From Deltaproteobacteria bacterium (GTDB lineage Bacteria; Desulfobacterota; Dissulfuribacteria; Dissulfuribacterales; QOAL01): a stretch of DNA of 5,573 nt. Both the position numbers and the translations under genes were made by a program. The stretch spans positions 1-5,573 of the forward strand of contig JAMOUE010000428.1 of NCBI GenBank assembly GCA_027068235.1, given 5' to 3'. Below the pieces are notes generated by a model. It had not been told where the DNA came from. It saw only the letters and a list, made by a program, of their open reading frames with translations, and searched no databases. Of the stretch, positions 1 to 5,573 are shown in pieces. Position 1 is the stretch's first letter. The number at the start of each line of letters is the position of its first letter.

Positions 1-618
1 AGCAGGGTTGTAGTGGCAACTGATGACAAAAGGATAGCCAAAGAAGTGGAACAGGCCGGTTTCTCTTATGTTATGACAGCAAAGTCGCATCCTTCAGGTA
101 CCGATAGGATAGCAGAGGCGGTAAGGCACTTGGAACTTTCACCAGATCAGGTCGTGGTAAATGTTCAGGGGGATCAGCCTCTATTGGATGTCACTGCCAT
201 CGATAGGATGGTGGAGCTTCTTATAACTAAGAATGATTTTGTTATGACTACAGTTGCATGCCCTTTGGATGTTGCTGCTGCTTCTGATCCTAATAGGGTC
301 AAGGTAGTGTTAGATGAAGGGGGAAGGGCACTGTACTTTTCCAGGTCTGTTATACCGTTTGATAGAGATAAAAGTGTTGTTGGACATGAAAGTCCATATC
401 TTCGCCATCTGGGGCTTTATTGTTACAGGGTAGATTTTTTACAGAAATTTGTTAATTGGCCTGAAGGACGTCTTGAGGCAATTGAACGTCTTGAACAGCT
501 TAGAGTTCTTGAAAAAGGGCTTTCAATAGGCGTTGCAATTGTGGAAAATGCCCCTCCTGAAGTTGATACTGAAGATGATCTCAAAAGGGTAAGAAAACTT
601 TTCAAAGGCCCATTTTAG
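1..618 (+). CDS. kdsB: 3-deoxy-manno-octulosonate cytidylyltransferase (CMP-Kdo synthetase), 3' part
   Basis: The enzyme activates Kdo with CTP to give CMP-Kdo, the donor for the inner core of lipopolysaccharide; it acts in the cytoplasm. The reading frame is open from base 1, so the gene begins upstream. The first visible residues (SRVVVATDD) align with about residue 44 of the 248-residue E. coli protein from memory, so roughly 43 residues are missing, including the N-terminal nucleotide-binding loop. Visible family motifs are HPSGTDR, NVQGDQP (the Asp, visible residue 58, matches a Mg2+ ligand), RALYFSRSVIPF, HLGLYCYR, the LEAIERLEQLRVLE helix and the C-terminal VDTEDDL, whose Asp is the other expected metal ligand. 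The family usually has NVQGDEP, so the Gln is a small departure. The stop is TAG at 616-618. The gene converges on murI. In many Gram-negatives kdsB sits with kdsA or pyrG; here only its downstream side can be seen. The family assignment is secure. Confidence 0.95.
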   Translation, partial: SRVVVATDDKRIAKEVEQAGFSYVMTAKSHPSGTDRIAEAVRHLELSPDQVVVNVQGDQPLLDVTAIDRMVELLITKNDFVMTTVACPLDVAAASDPNRVKVVLDEGGRALYFSRSVIPFDRDKSVVGHESPYLRHLGLYCYRVDFLQKFVNWPEGRLEAIERLEQLRVLEKGLSIGVAIVENAPPEVDTEDDLKRVRKLFKGPF

Positions 619-639
619 CCATTTTGGTATCAGGCCTTT
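604..639. terminator. Possible shared (bidirectional) terminator between kdsB and murI
   Basis: A perfect 7-base inverted repeat, AAAGGCC at 604-610 and GGCCTTT at 633-639, spans the convergent kdsB/murI junction and overlaps the last codons of both genes. On the plus strand the right arm runs into two further T residues (640-641). On the minus strand the T-tract is broken (TTTGAAAAGTTTT). The 22-base loop is long but contains a small CCA-TTT-TGG hairpin. The location and T-rich arms fit a two-way intrinsic terminator, but the stem is short, so this is a tentative call. Confidence 0.4.
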
Positions 640-1439
640 TTAAGCTCCACCTTCCTTCCAAGAAAGCGGGTTACTATTTCAAAAGTGTGTGGTGTAAGGT
701 CTGAAAGAAAAAATTCCCTTATGCACGATGTCCTCGTTTTCTCTATGTTAAGGTTATTAGTTATAACACTTTCTTTTAAGAATGAGGCTACTTTTTGGGC
801 TACTTCTCTAGATGGGTCTACTATCTTTATCCTCTTTCCTGCCTTTTCTTGTATTACATTTTTTAATAAAGGATAGTGGGTACATCCAAGAACCAGTGTA
901 TCAATCTGTTTATCTTTAAGGGGCCGTAAATATTTTTTGACAATCATTCTGGTTTCCCTGGCCTTTAGCCACCCTTCTTCAACAAGGGGGACTAGCAGGG
1001 GGCATGGTTGCTGAAAAACTATGGCGCCTGGTCTCTTAGTTGGAATTAACACGGGATAGATATTGCTAGATACCGTTGCTCGTGTTCCCATGATACCGAT
1101 CATCCCCTTTTTAGACAGTGAACATGCCTTTTCCACTGAAGGGGTTACAACCTCAAACACTGGAAGACTCAACTTATCTCTTAACTCCTGAGTAGCGCAG
1201 CTTGCAGCACTATGACATGCAATCACTATGATATTTGCCCCTTTTTCAATAAGGAATTTGGCGTCTTCCAGGGCGTAGCGGCGAAGTATTTCAGGGCTTT
1301 TAGGGCCATATGGAGTCCTTGCCGTATCGCCAAAATACACTATTGGTACGTCTGGAAGGATTGACAAAAGCTCCTTAACTACGGTAAAACCACCTACACC
1401 AGAGTCGAAAACCCCAATCTTTACAGAACTGGAATCGAT
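630..1439 (-). CDS. murI: Glutamate racemase
   Basis: It interconverts L- and D-glutamate in the cytoplasm, supplying D-Glu for the peptidoglycan stem peptide. Family motifs in order (269-residue numbering) are GVFDSGVGG near 9-17 with the catalytic-base Asp12, YFGDTARTPYG at 35-45, the first catalytic Cys75 in ACHSAAS, IGIMGTRATV near 114-123, PLVEEG near 151-156, and LGCTHYPLL with the second catalytic Cys186. The C-terminal FFLSDLT segment resembles Aquifex-type MurI. Most family members have CNTAS, so His76-Ser77 is unusual. The start is uncertain. The frame has no ATG near the domain start. A perfect AAGGAGG lies nine bases before an ATC codon (1439-1437), giving IDSSSVKIGVFDSG, the expected N-terminus length. 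The alternatives GTG at 1478 (282 aa) or TTG at 1463 (277 aa) lack a good Shine-Dalgarno. The gene is divergent from pfk and convergent with kdsB. Function is secure; the start is about even odds. Confidence 0.93.
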   Translation of the reverse strand: MDSSSVKIGVFDSGVGGFTVVKELLSILPDVPIVYFGDTARTPYGPKSPEILRRYALEDAKFLIEKGANIIVIACHSAASCATQELRDKLSLPVFEVVTPSVEKACSLSKKGMIGIMGTRATVSSNIYPVLIPTKRPGAIVFQQPCPLLVPLVEEGWLKARETRMIVKKYLRPLKDKQIDTLVLGCTHYPLLKNVIQEKAGKRIKIVDPSREVAQKVASFLKESVITNNLNIEKTRTSCIREFFLSDLTPHTFEIVTRFLGRKVELKKA

Positions 1440-1448
1440 TTTGCTGTT

Positions 1449-1455
1449 CCTCCTT
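1449..1455 (-). promoter_or_regulatory. Perfect Shine-Dalgarno of murI
   Basis: The minus strand reads AAGGAGG here, fully complementary to the core anti-Shine-Dalgarno. The nine-base spacer (AACAGCAAA) ends at ATC GAT, in frame with MurI. No ATG, GTG or TTG lies at a suitable distance downstream in this frame, which is why an ATC start is proposed. Confidence 0.75.
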
Positions 1456-1480
1456 GAGTGCAAGTTGAAGAATTGCACTC
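1456..1480. repeat. Perfect 8-bp inverted repeat in the murI-pfk divergent spacer
   Basis: GAGTGCAA at 1456-1463 and its exact reverse complement TTGCACTC at 1473-1480 are separated by nine bases. The left arm directly abuts the murI Shine-Dalgarno (1449-1455). It could be a DNA operator shared by both divergent genes, or an RNA hairpin immediately upstream of the murI ribosome-binding site. In the pfk direction it is not followed by a T-run, so it does not look like a terminator. The symmetry is seen directly; any function is inferred. Confidence 0.6.
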
Positions 1481-1493
1481 TTGTAGTATTAAT
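1465..1493 (+). promoter_or_regulatory. Weak candidate promoter for pfk
   Basis: TTGAAG (1465-1470) and ATTAAT (1488-1493) are 17 bases apart and match the sigma-70 consensus at four of six positions each. This would start transcription near 1500, about 20 bases before the pfk GTG. The -35 box would sit inside the inverted repeat. The matches are weak in AT-rich DNA, so this is a guess guided by position. Confidence 0.25.
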
Positions 1494-1508
1494 CAAAAAA
1501 AAAGGCAA
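1480..1508 (-). promoter_or_regulatory. Weak candidate promoter for murI
   Basis: On the minus strand, TTGCCT (1508-1503) and TACAAG (1485-1480) are 17 bases apart, with a T-rich spacer. Transcription would begin near 1473, inside the inverted repeat, which would favour an operator over an mRNA hairpin. The -10 box is poor. It is listed because the divergent murI gene needs a promoter in or beyond this spacer. Confidence 0.22.
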
Positions 1509-1509
1509 C

Positions 1510-1515
1510 AGGAGG
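1510..1515 (+). promoter_or_regulatory. Shine-Dalgarno of pfk (decides the GTG start)
   Basis: AGGAGG lies five bases before GTG at 1521. This selects that codon over the upstream in-frame GTG at 1458, which lies inside the inverted repeat and has no ribosome-binding site. Confidence 0.8.
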
Positions 1516-1520
1516 CATAC

Positions 1521-2870
1521 GTGAAAGATCAATGTACAACGGCAAGTTTTGTTGATGAACTTGAAAATATTGAAGAAATTACAACTAAAATAGCAAATTT
1601 GGGCAAGTGTACAGTGCCTTCTCCATTGCTGCAGAGGGATTACCCATGTTTTGTGGATGATGACGACAAGGTCATGATCCTTGCGTCCCATAGGCGTATT
1701 GCTGCCCTTTGCAAAGAGGGAAAGATCCCTGCATTTGAGTTGGCTGGCCCTCGTCAAAATATCTATTTTGATCCATCAAAAACCAAATGTGCAGTGGTGA
1801 CCTGTGGTGGATTGTGCCCTGGTATTAACGATGTCATAAGGGCCATAGTAATGACCCTTTTCTATGGCTACGGTGTTAAAACAATCTTTGGCATAAGGTT
1901 TGGGTTAAGGGGTTTTATCCCTTCTTATGGTCTCGATGTTTTGGAGCTGACACCAGATAGTGTTGCTCGTATTCACGAATATGGCGGTACCATACTTGGT
2001 TCTTCAAGAGGTCCGCAGCCAGCTGAAGAAATAGTCAATGCCTTGGAACGCATGAATGTTTCCATACTTTTTGCCATAGGAGGAGATGGTACATTTCGGG
2101 CAAGCAAAAAGATTGTAGATGAGATAAACAGGAGAAAGGTCAAGATTTCAGTTATTGCAATACCCAAAACCATTGATAATGATATTTTTCTTGTAGCAAA
2201 GACATTTGGGTTTGATACTGCTGTACAGATGGCGTGTGAGGCCATAAAGAGCGCTCATACTGAAGCAATCGGAGCACCAAACGGGGTGGGGCTTGTAAAG
2301 CTTATGGGTCGTTATGCAGGATTTATTGCGGCGGCAGCTTCAGCTGCTCTAAGGGAGGTTAACTACTGTCTTATACCAGAGAGCGATTTTGATCTAGATG
2401 GCGAAAAAGGGTTGTTGAAAGAGCTTGAAGGAAGGCTTGAGCGAAGGGGACATGCGGTTATCGTTGTTGCAGAAGGGGCAGGGCAGAAATTTTTTGAGGG
2501 CCAGCCCAGAGAGACAGATCCATCTGGTAATGTGAAGTTGGGGGATATCGGCAAGTTATTAAAGCAGCGCATACAAGATTATTTTGTAATGTCTGGAAAA
2601 GAGATTAATATAAAGTATATTGATCCAAGTTACATAATTAGAAGCGTACCGGCTAACGTGGATGACAGCCTTTACTGTGGGAATCTTGGACAGAATGCGG
2701 TGCATGCTGCTATGGCTGGCAAGACTGACATGATGATAAGTCTATGGAATGATAGATATGTGCACATTCCACTTGAAAATGCCACGCTTCACAGGAAACA
2801 GGTGAATTTGAAGAGCCGTTTCTGGATGAGCGTTCTTGAATCAACTGGTCAACCATCCTTAAAAAACTAA
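1521..2870 (+). CDS. pfkA: 6-phosphofructokinase, plant/TP0108-type, probably ATP-dependent
   Basis: It phosphorylates fructose 6-phosphate to fructose 1,6-bisphosphate in glycolysis; cytoplasmic. The 449-residue product is far longer than the roughly 320-residue E. coli PfkA and matches the length of plant and spirochaete 'long' PFKs. An N-terminal extension of about 88 residues precedes the core. Motifs are TCGGLCPGIND (94-104), GGTILGSSRG (155-164), GGDGT (187-191), PKTIDND (215-221) with the catalytic Asp, LVKLMGRYAGF (258-268), VAEGAGQ, KYIDPSYIIRS and the terminal STGQP, all as in plant ATP-PFKs. Gly190, rather than Asp, at the phosphoryl-donor position points to ATP. Lys216 in PKTIDND is shared with both PPi-PFKs and the plant/trypanosome ATP enzymes, so the donor is inferred, not proved. 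GTG is chosen as start because of AGGAGG five bases upstream. It is divergent from murI and lies 19 bases before the TPR lipoprotein gene, probably in one operon. Confidence 0.93.
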   Translation: MKDQCTTASFVDELENIEEITTKIANLGKCTVPSPLLQRDYPCFVDDDDKVMILASHRRIAALCKEGKIPAFELAGPRQNIYFDPSKTKCAVVTCGGLCPGINDVIRAIVMTLFYGYGVKTIFGIRFGLRGFIPSYGLDVLELTPDSVARIHEYGGTILGSSRGPQPAEEIVNALERMNVSILFAIGGDGTFRASKKIVDEINRRKVKISVIAIPKTIDNDIFLVAKTFGFDTAVQMACEAIKSAHTEAIGAPNGVGLVKLMGRYAGFIAAAASAALREVNYCLIPESDFDLDGEKGLLKELEGRLERRGHAVIVVAEGAGQKFFEGQPRETDPSGNVKLGDIGKLLKQRIQDYFVMSGKEINIKYIDPSYIIRSVPANVDDSLYCGNLGQNAVHAAMAGKTDMMISLWNDRYVHIPLENATLHRKQVNLKSRFWMSVLESTGQPSLKN

Positions 2871-2878
2871 ATTGAGAA

Positions 2879-2885
2879 AAGGGGG
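2879..2885 (+). promoter_or_regulatory. Shine-Dalgarno of the TPR lipoprotein gene
   Basis: AAGGGGG, one mismatch from AAGGAGG, stands four bases before ATG at 2890. It supports that start over the in-frame TTG at 2872, which would add six residues (MRKGGK) ahead of the signal peptide. The whole pfk-to-lipoprotein gap is only 19 bases and shows no terminator. Confidence 0.65.
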
Positions 2886-2889
2886 AAAG

Positions 2890-5181
2890 ATGAAACATAG
2901 AAGTCTAAAGATGGGCCTTTCCATAGTAGTGACAATCTTTTTTATGTTAATCGCAGTTTCTGCCTGTTCCTCTCCTGAGGAGAAAAAGGCAGAGCATTAT
3001 CAGCGCGGTTTGGAATATGTAAAAAAGAATGATTTGAAGTCTGCAATAATAGAGTTTAAAAACGTGGTGCAGATTGATCCCCAATATGGCCCTGCACATT
3101 ATCAGTTGGCATTAGCCTATATCAAGACTGGTGATCTCGGCCATGCCTTAACTGAGCTTAGAAAGACTGTAGACGTTGACCCAACAAACAGAGACGCCAG
3201 GCTGCGATTAATCCAGTTCCTCTTTCTTGCCAAACAGTATGATGAGGCAAAGAAACATGTAGATTATTTGCTTGAGAAGAATCCTTCTGACCTTGAGGCC
3301 CTTATTCTCAAATCTGGCCTTTTTATGAACGAGAAAAAGTATGATGAGGCCATAAAGGTTCTAGAAAAGGCCCAAAAGATCGCTCCCAATGACAATAGAA
3401 TATATCTGAGCCTAGCCAATGGTTACACTCTAAAAAAGGATTACAAAAAGGCGGAAGAAGTACTTAGAAAGGCCATTGCCCTTACAAAAGATCCCAAACA
3501 GAAACAGAATGCCTCTCTCATGCTTGTCAGTGTTTTGGAGGCTGAAAAGAAGGATAAGGAGGCAGAAGCGCTTCTAAGGCAAGTAGAGAAAGAAAGTGGC
3601 GCCAATCCAAATATATCTATGGCCTTAGTCAGGTTCTATTTGCGTCATGGAGAAAAAGACAAAGCCGTTGCAAAACTTGATGAAATACTTAGAAAGCATC
3701 CCAAATTTATATCTGCAATATTGATTAAGTCAGACATGTTGACACTCCAAGGAGATGCAAAGAGGGCAAAGGTATATCTGAAAAAGGCCCATAAGCTTGC
3801 TCCCAACGATCTTGATATTACAGCCAAGTTAGGCCTCATGGATCTAAATATGAATAACCTTGATGAGGCTAAAAAATGGGCAGATATAGTTCTTAAAAAA
3901 GCTCCCAAACATCCTGTAGCTCTGCTTATAAAGGGACGTCTTGCCTTATTTGATAAGGATTATAGTACGGCATTACGGAACTTGACAGAGGTATTGAAGC
4001 AGAGGCCAAATGAACCACAGACGCTTTATTTTAGGGCCGTTGCAAATATGGGCCTTGGCAGAGTGAAAGATGCAGAAGAAGACCTAGTCAACTGTGTAAA
4101 GATTGCTCCAGATTTCTTAAAGGCCAGATTGCTTCTGGCAGAGGTATATTTGAAAGAAAAGAAGATAGATAAGTCTTTGGCTCAGACAGACTATATCCTT
4201 AAAAAGATAGGAGATGAGCCTGTTGCCCTAAAACTTCACGCCTCTGCACTTTTACAAAAGAATAAATTCGAAGAGGCAAAAGCGGATCTTGAAAAGGTAT
4301 TAAAAAGAAATCCAAAGGATCTTTCTGCCAAGTATCTGTTAGCCAGGGTCTATTTCGGTCTTGGCCAAAAGAAAAAAGGTATTGAAGTATTGCAAGCCAT
4401 TGTAAACGAGCAGCCAGATTATCTACCTGCAGTCTATTCGTTGGTCAGTTATTACGTGACCAATAAACAGATAGATAAGGCTTTGGCATTACTTGATGAA
4501 CTTAGCAGGAAAAAGCCCAATAAGGCTGTCTTTTTTGCGATGAAGGGTAGGCTCTTGATGTCGCAAGGCAAGTACAAAGAAGCTGAAAAGGCATATAAAA
4601 GGGCCATTGCTATAAATAGCGACTTGGTTGAGCCTTATTTGTCTCTTGGCAAGATATATATCAATCTTAATAGGGCAGATGAAGCTATTGCCGAGTATAA
4701 AAAATTACTCGCAAAAAAGCCTAACTTTATTACTGCATATATGGCAATTGGTGCTATAGAACAAGAGCGTGGGAACAATAAAGAGGCTATAGAAGCCTAT
4801 AAAAAGGCCTTAGAGATTAATCCAAGGTTTGCTCCTGCTGCAAATAACCTTGCATGGCTCCTTGCCGAAGAGGGTGATCTTGAACAGGCTGCTATTTATG
4901 CACAAAAGGCAAAGGAACTTGCACCAGGCCAGCCTTTCATATTGGATACCTATGCATGGATACAGGCGAAAAAAGGCAATTATGAGTTGGCTATAGCTGA
5001 CTTGTCTGAGGCATTGAAAAAGGTGCCAGATCATCCAAGCATAAATTATCACATGGCTTATGCCTTAAAAGGTCTAGGAAAGAAGGATGAGGCAATAAAG
5101 TATCTGAAGAAGGCCTTGGAATCTGGGCAGAATTTTCCAGAGAAAAAAGAGGCTGAAAAGCTACTGAAAGAACTTTCGTGA
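2890..5181 (+). CDS. TPR-repeat lipoprotein, PrsT-like
   Basis: The 763-residue protein begins with a lipoprotein signal: basic MKHRSLK, a hydrophobic stretch (about 9-23), then the lipobox VSAC with Cys26. Ser27 at the position after Cys favours the outer membrane. After a short linker, the mature protein is almost wholly made of 34-residue tetratricopeptide repeats. I count about 21, from residue 31 to near the end, each closing with an xDP/xAP/xNP turn; repeats 5, 6 and 12 are less regular. TPR arrays form a superhelix that binds partner proteins; there is no enzymatic domain. The start (KAEHYQRGLEYVKKNDLKSA) and the C-terminal blocks NNLAWLLAEEGDLEQA and DTYAWIQAKKGNYELA resemble PrsT, the TPR lipoprotein of PEP-CTERM/exosortase exopolysaccharide loci (those are usually about 900 residues). 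No exosortase is in view, so a general envelope scaffold role is equally possible. The stop overlaps the rlmN start, suggesting translational coupling. Confidence 0.85.
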   Translation: MKHRSLKMGLSIVVTIFFMLIAVSACSSPEEKKAEHYQRGLEYVKKNDLKSAIIEFKNVVQIDPQYGPAHYQLALAYIKTGDLGHALTELRKTVDVDPTNRDARLRLIQFLFLAKQYDEAKKHVDYLLEKNPSDLEALILKSGLFMNEKKYDEAIKVLEKAQKIAPNDNRIYLSLANGYTLKKDYKKAEEVLRKAIALTKDPKQKQNASLMLVSVLEAEKKDKEAEALLRQVEKESGANPNISMALVRFYLRHGEKDKAVAKLDEILRKHPKFISAILIKSDMLTLQGDAKRAKVYLKKAHKLAPNDLDITAKLGLMDLNMNNLDEAKKWADIVLKKAPKHPVALLIKGRLALFDKDYSTALRNLTEVLKQRPNEPQTLYFRAVANMGLGRVKDAEEDLVNCVKIAPDFLKARLLLAEVYLKEKKIDKSLAQTDYILKKIGDEPVALKLHASALLQKNKFEEAKADLEKVLKRNPKDLSAKYLLARVYFGLGQKKKGIEVLQAIVNEQPDYLPAVYSLVSYYVTNKQIDKALALLDELSRKKPNKAVFFAMKGRLLMSQGKYKEAEKAYKRAIAINSDLVEPYLSLGKIYINLNRADEAIAEYKKLLAKKPNFITAYMAIGAIEQERGNNKEAIEAYKKALEINPRFAPAANNLAWLLAEEGDLEQAAIYAQKAKELAPGQPFILDTYAWIQAKKGNYELAIADLSEALKKVPDHPSINYHMAYALKGLGKKDEAIKYLKKALESGQNFPEKKEAEKLLKELS

Positions 5182-5573
5182 TAGACTATAGATCAAAGAC
5201 TCTGGAAGAACTCCAGGAGATTATTAATAGGCTAGGAGAGCCTTCTTTCAGGGCCAAACAGTTATTCAAATGGCTTTGGAAGCCTGGTTTTTCTTCCTTC
5301 GATCAGATAACAGACCTACCGAAGGCCCTCAGGGTGCGACTAGCCCTTGAGGGCTTTCTCTATAATCTAGAGACAGTTCAAGTCGTGTCATCTAGATTAG
5401 ATGAGACTTGTAAATGGGCATTCAGGCTTTTTGACAATAAGGTTATAGAAACCGTTCTTATTCCAGGAGATGGGCATACGACACTTTGTGTTTCAAGCCA
5501 AGTCGGTTGCGCCATGGGATGCCGTTTCTGTAAGACAGGCACAATGGGTTTTTCTAGGAATCTTGTTCCGTCT
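5178..5573 (+). CDS. rlmN: Dual-specificity 23S rRNA/tRNA adenine C2-methyltransferase RlmN, 5' part
   Basis: RlmN is a radical-SAM methyltransferase that places a C2-methyl on A2503 of 23S rRNA and A37 of some tRNAs, supporting translational accuracy. The first 132 residues are visible of a usual 340-400. The N-terminal accessory domain has the family pattern PSFRAKQLFKWLW (22-34) and ITDLPKALR (44-52). The core begins with IETVLIP (90-96), then CVSSQVGCAMGCRFC, in which Cys111, Cys115 and Cys118 form the CX3CX2C iron-sulfur motif, followed by KTGTMGFSRNL (119-129). The distant catalytic cysteines lie beyond the window. The GTG start at 5178 overlaps the TGA stop of the preceding gene (GTGA). 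Only a weak purine stretch lies upstream, which fits re-initiation from the TPR gene. Open to the last base; function secure. Confidence 0.95.
   Translation, partial: MIDYRSKTLEELQEIINRLGEPSFRAKQLFKWLWKPGFSSFDQITDLPKALRVRLALEGFLYNLETVQVVSSRLDETCKWAFRLFDNKVIETVLIPGDGHTTLCVSSQVGCAMGCRFCKTGTMGFSRNLVPS

Noticed and set aside
685..876. Open frame of 63 codons on the plus strand within murI.
   Set aside because: It is antisense to the conserved C-terminal part of MurI and shows no family motif.
1458..1520. An in-frame upstream GTG would extend the phosphofructokinase by 21 residues.
   Set aside because: It has no Shine-Dalgarno and lies inside the inverted repeat, whereas GTG at 1521 has AGGAGG at a workable distance.
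1656..1670. Asp-Asp-Asp-Asp-Lys in the N-terminal extension of the phosphofructokinase looks like an enteropeptidase or tag site.
   Set aside because: It is a natural acidic turn in an otherwise ordinary gene. No vector sequence or tag flanks it, so it is coincidence.
1440..1757. The murI frame stays open for 106 codons upstream of the proposed start, with an ATG at 1757.
   Set aside because: This stretch is antisense to the pfk 5' region, has no MurI-family similarity, and would put about 106 alien residues before the DSGVGG domain. The perfect Shine-Dalgarno lies well downstream of that ATG.
3645..3908. Open frame of 87 codons on the minus strand inside the TPR gene (similar ones at 4810-5052, 1973-2245, 2363-2572 and 423-605).
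   Set aside because: They lie fully antisense to well-supported genes and show no recognisable domain, so they are treated as chance frames.
3235..5100. Short recurring DNA words such as TATGATGAGGC in the TPR gene suggested recent internal duplications.
   Set aside because: The matches are only about a dozen bases and encode the same TPR consensus (YDEA or KDEA). The repeats are otherwise highly diverged, so this is shared protein consensus rather than recent duplication.

Overview
The window looks like chromosomal DNA from a Gram-negative bacterium with moderate-to-low G+C content. It encodes a Kdo-activating enzyme of lipopolysaccharide synthesis and an outer-membrane-type lipoprotein. 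The plant-like phosphofructokinase and the style of the proteins would fit Desulfobacterota or a related deep-branching Gram-negative line, but that is an impression from remembered sequences, not a search. No mobile element, tRNA, rRNA or CRISPR array was seen.

Layout from left to right. Positions 1-618 (+) hold the 3' part of kdsB (CMP-Kdo synthetase), with its start outside the window. It converges with murI (glutamate racemase, minus strand, stop at 630), and only 11 bases separate the two stop codons. An inverted repeat across this junction may act as a shared terminator. MurI reads back to about 1439. A short divergent spacer (about 1440-1520) separates it from a three-gene block on the plus strand: a plant/spirochaete-type 6-phosphofructokinase (1521-2870), a 763-residue lipoprotein built almost entirely of about 21 TPR repeats and resembling the PrsT family (2890-5181), and the 5' part of rlmN (5178 to the window end). 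The last two genes overlap by four bases (GTGA). The 19-base gap after pfk shows no terminator, so the three are probably co-transcribed.

The genes cover envelope precursors (Kdo for LPS, D-glutamate for peptidoglycan), glycolysis, a surface or export scaffold, and ribosome/tRNA methylation. They are mostly housekeeping genes side by side rather than one dedicated system.

The points most worth a second look are in and around the murI-pfk spacer. MurI has a perfect Shine-Dalgarno whose correctly spaced codon is ATC rather than ATG/GTG/TTG. A perfect 8-base inverted repeat abuts that Shine-Dalgarno and could overlap promoters for both genes. MurI also carries His-Ser in place of the usual Asn-Thr after its first catalytic cysteine. 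I found no convincing evidence of a wholly new system.
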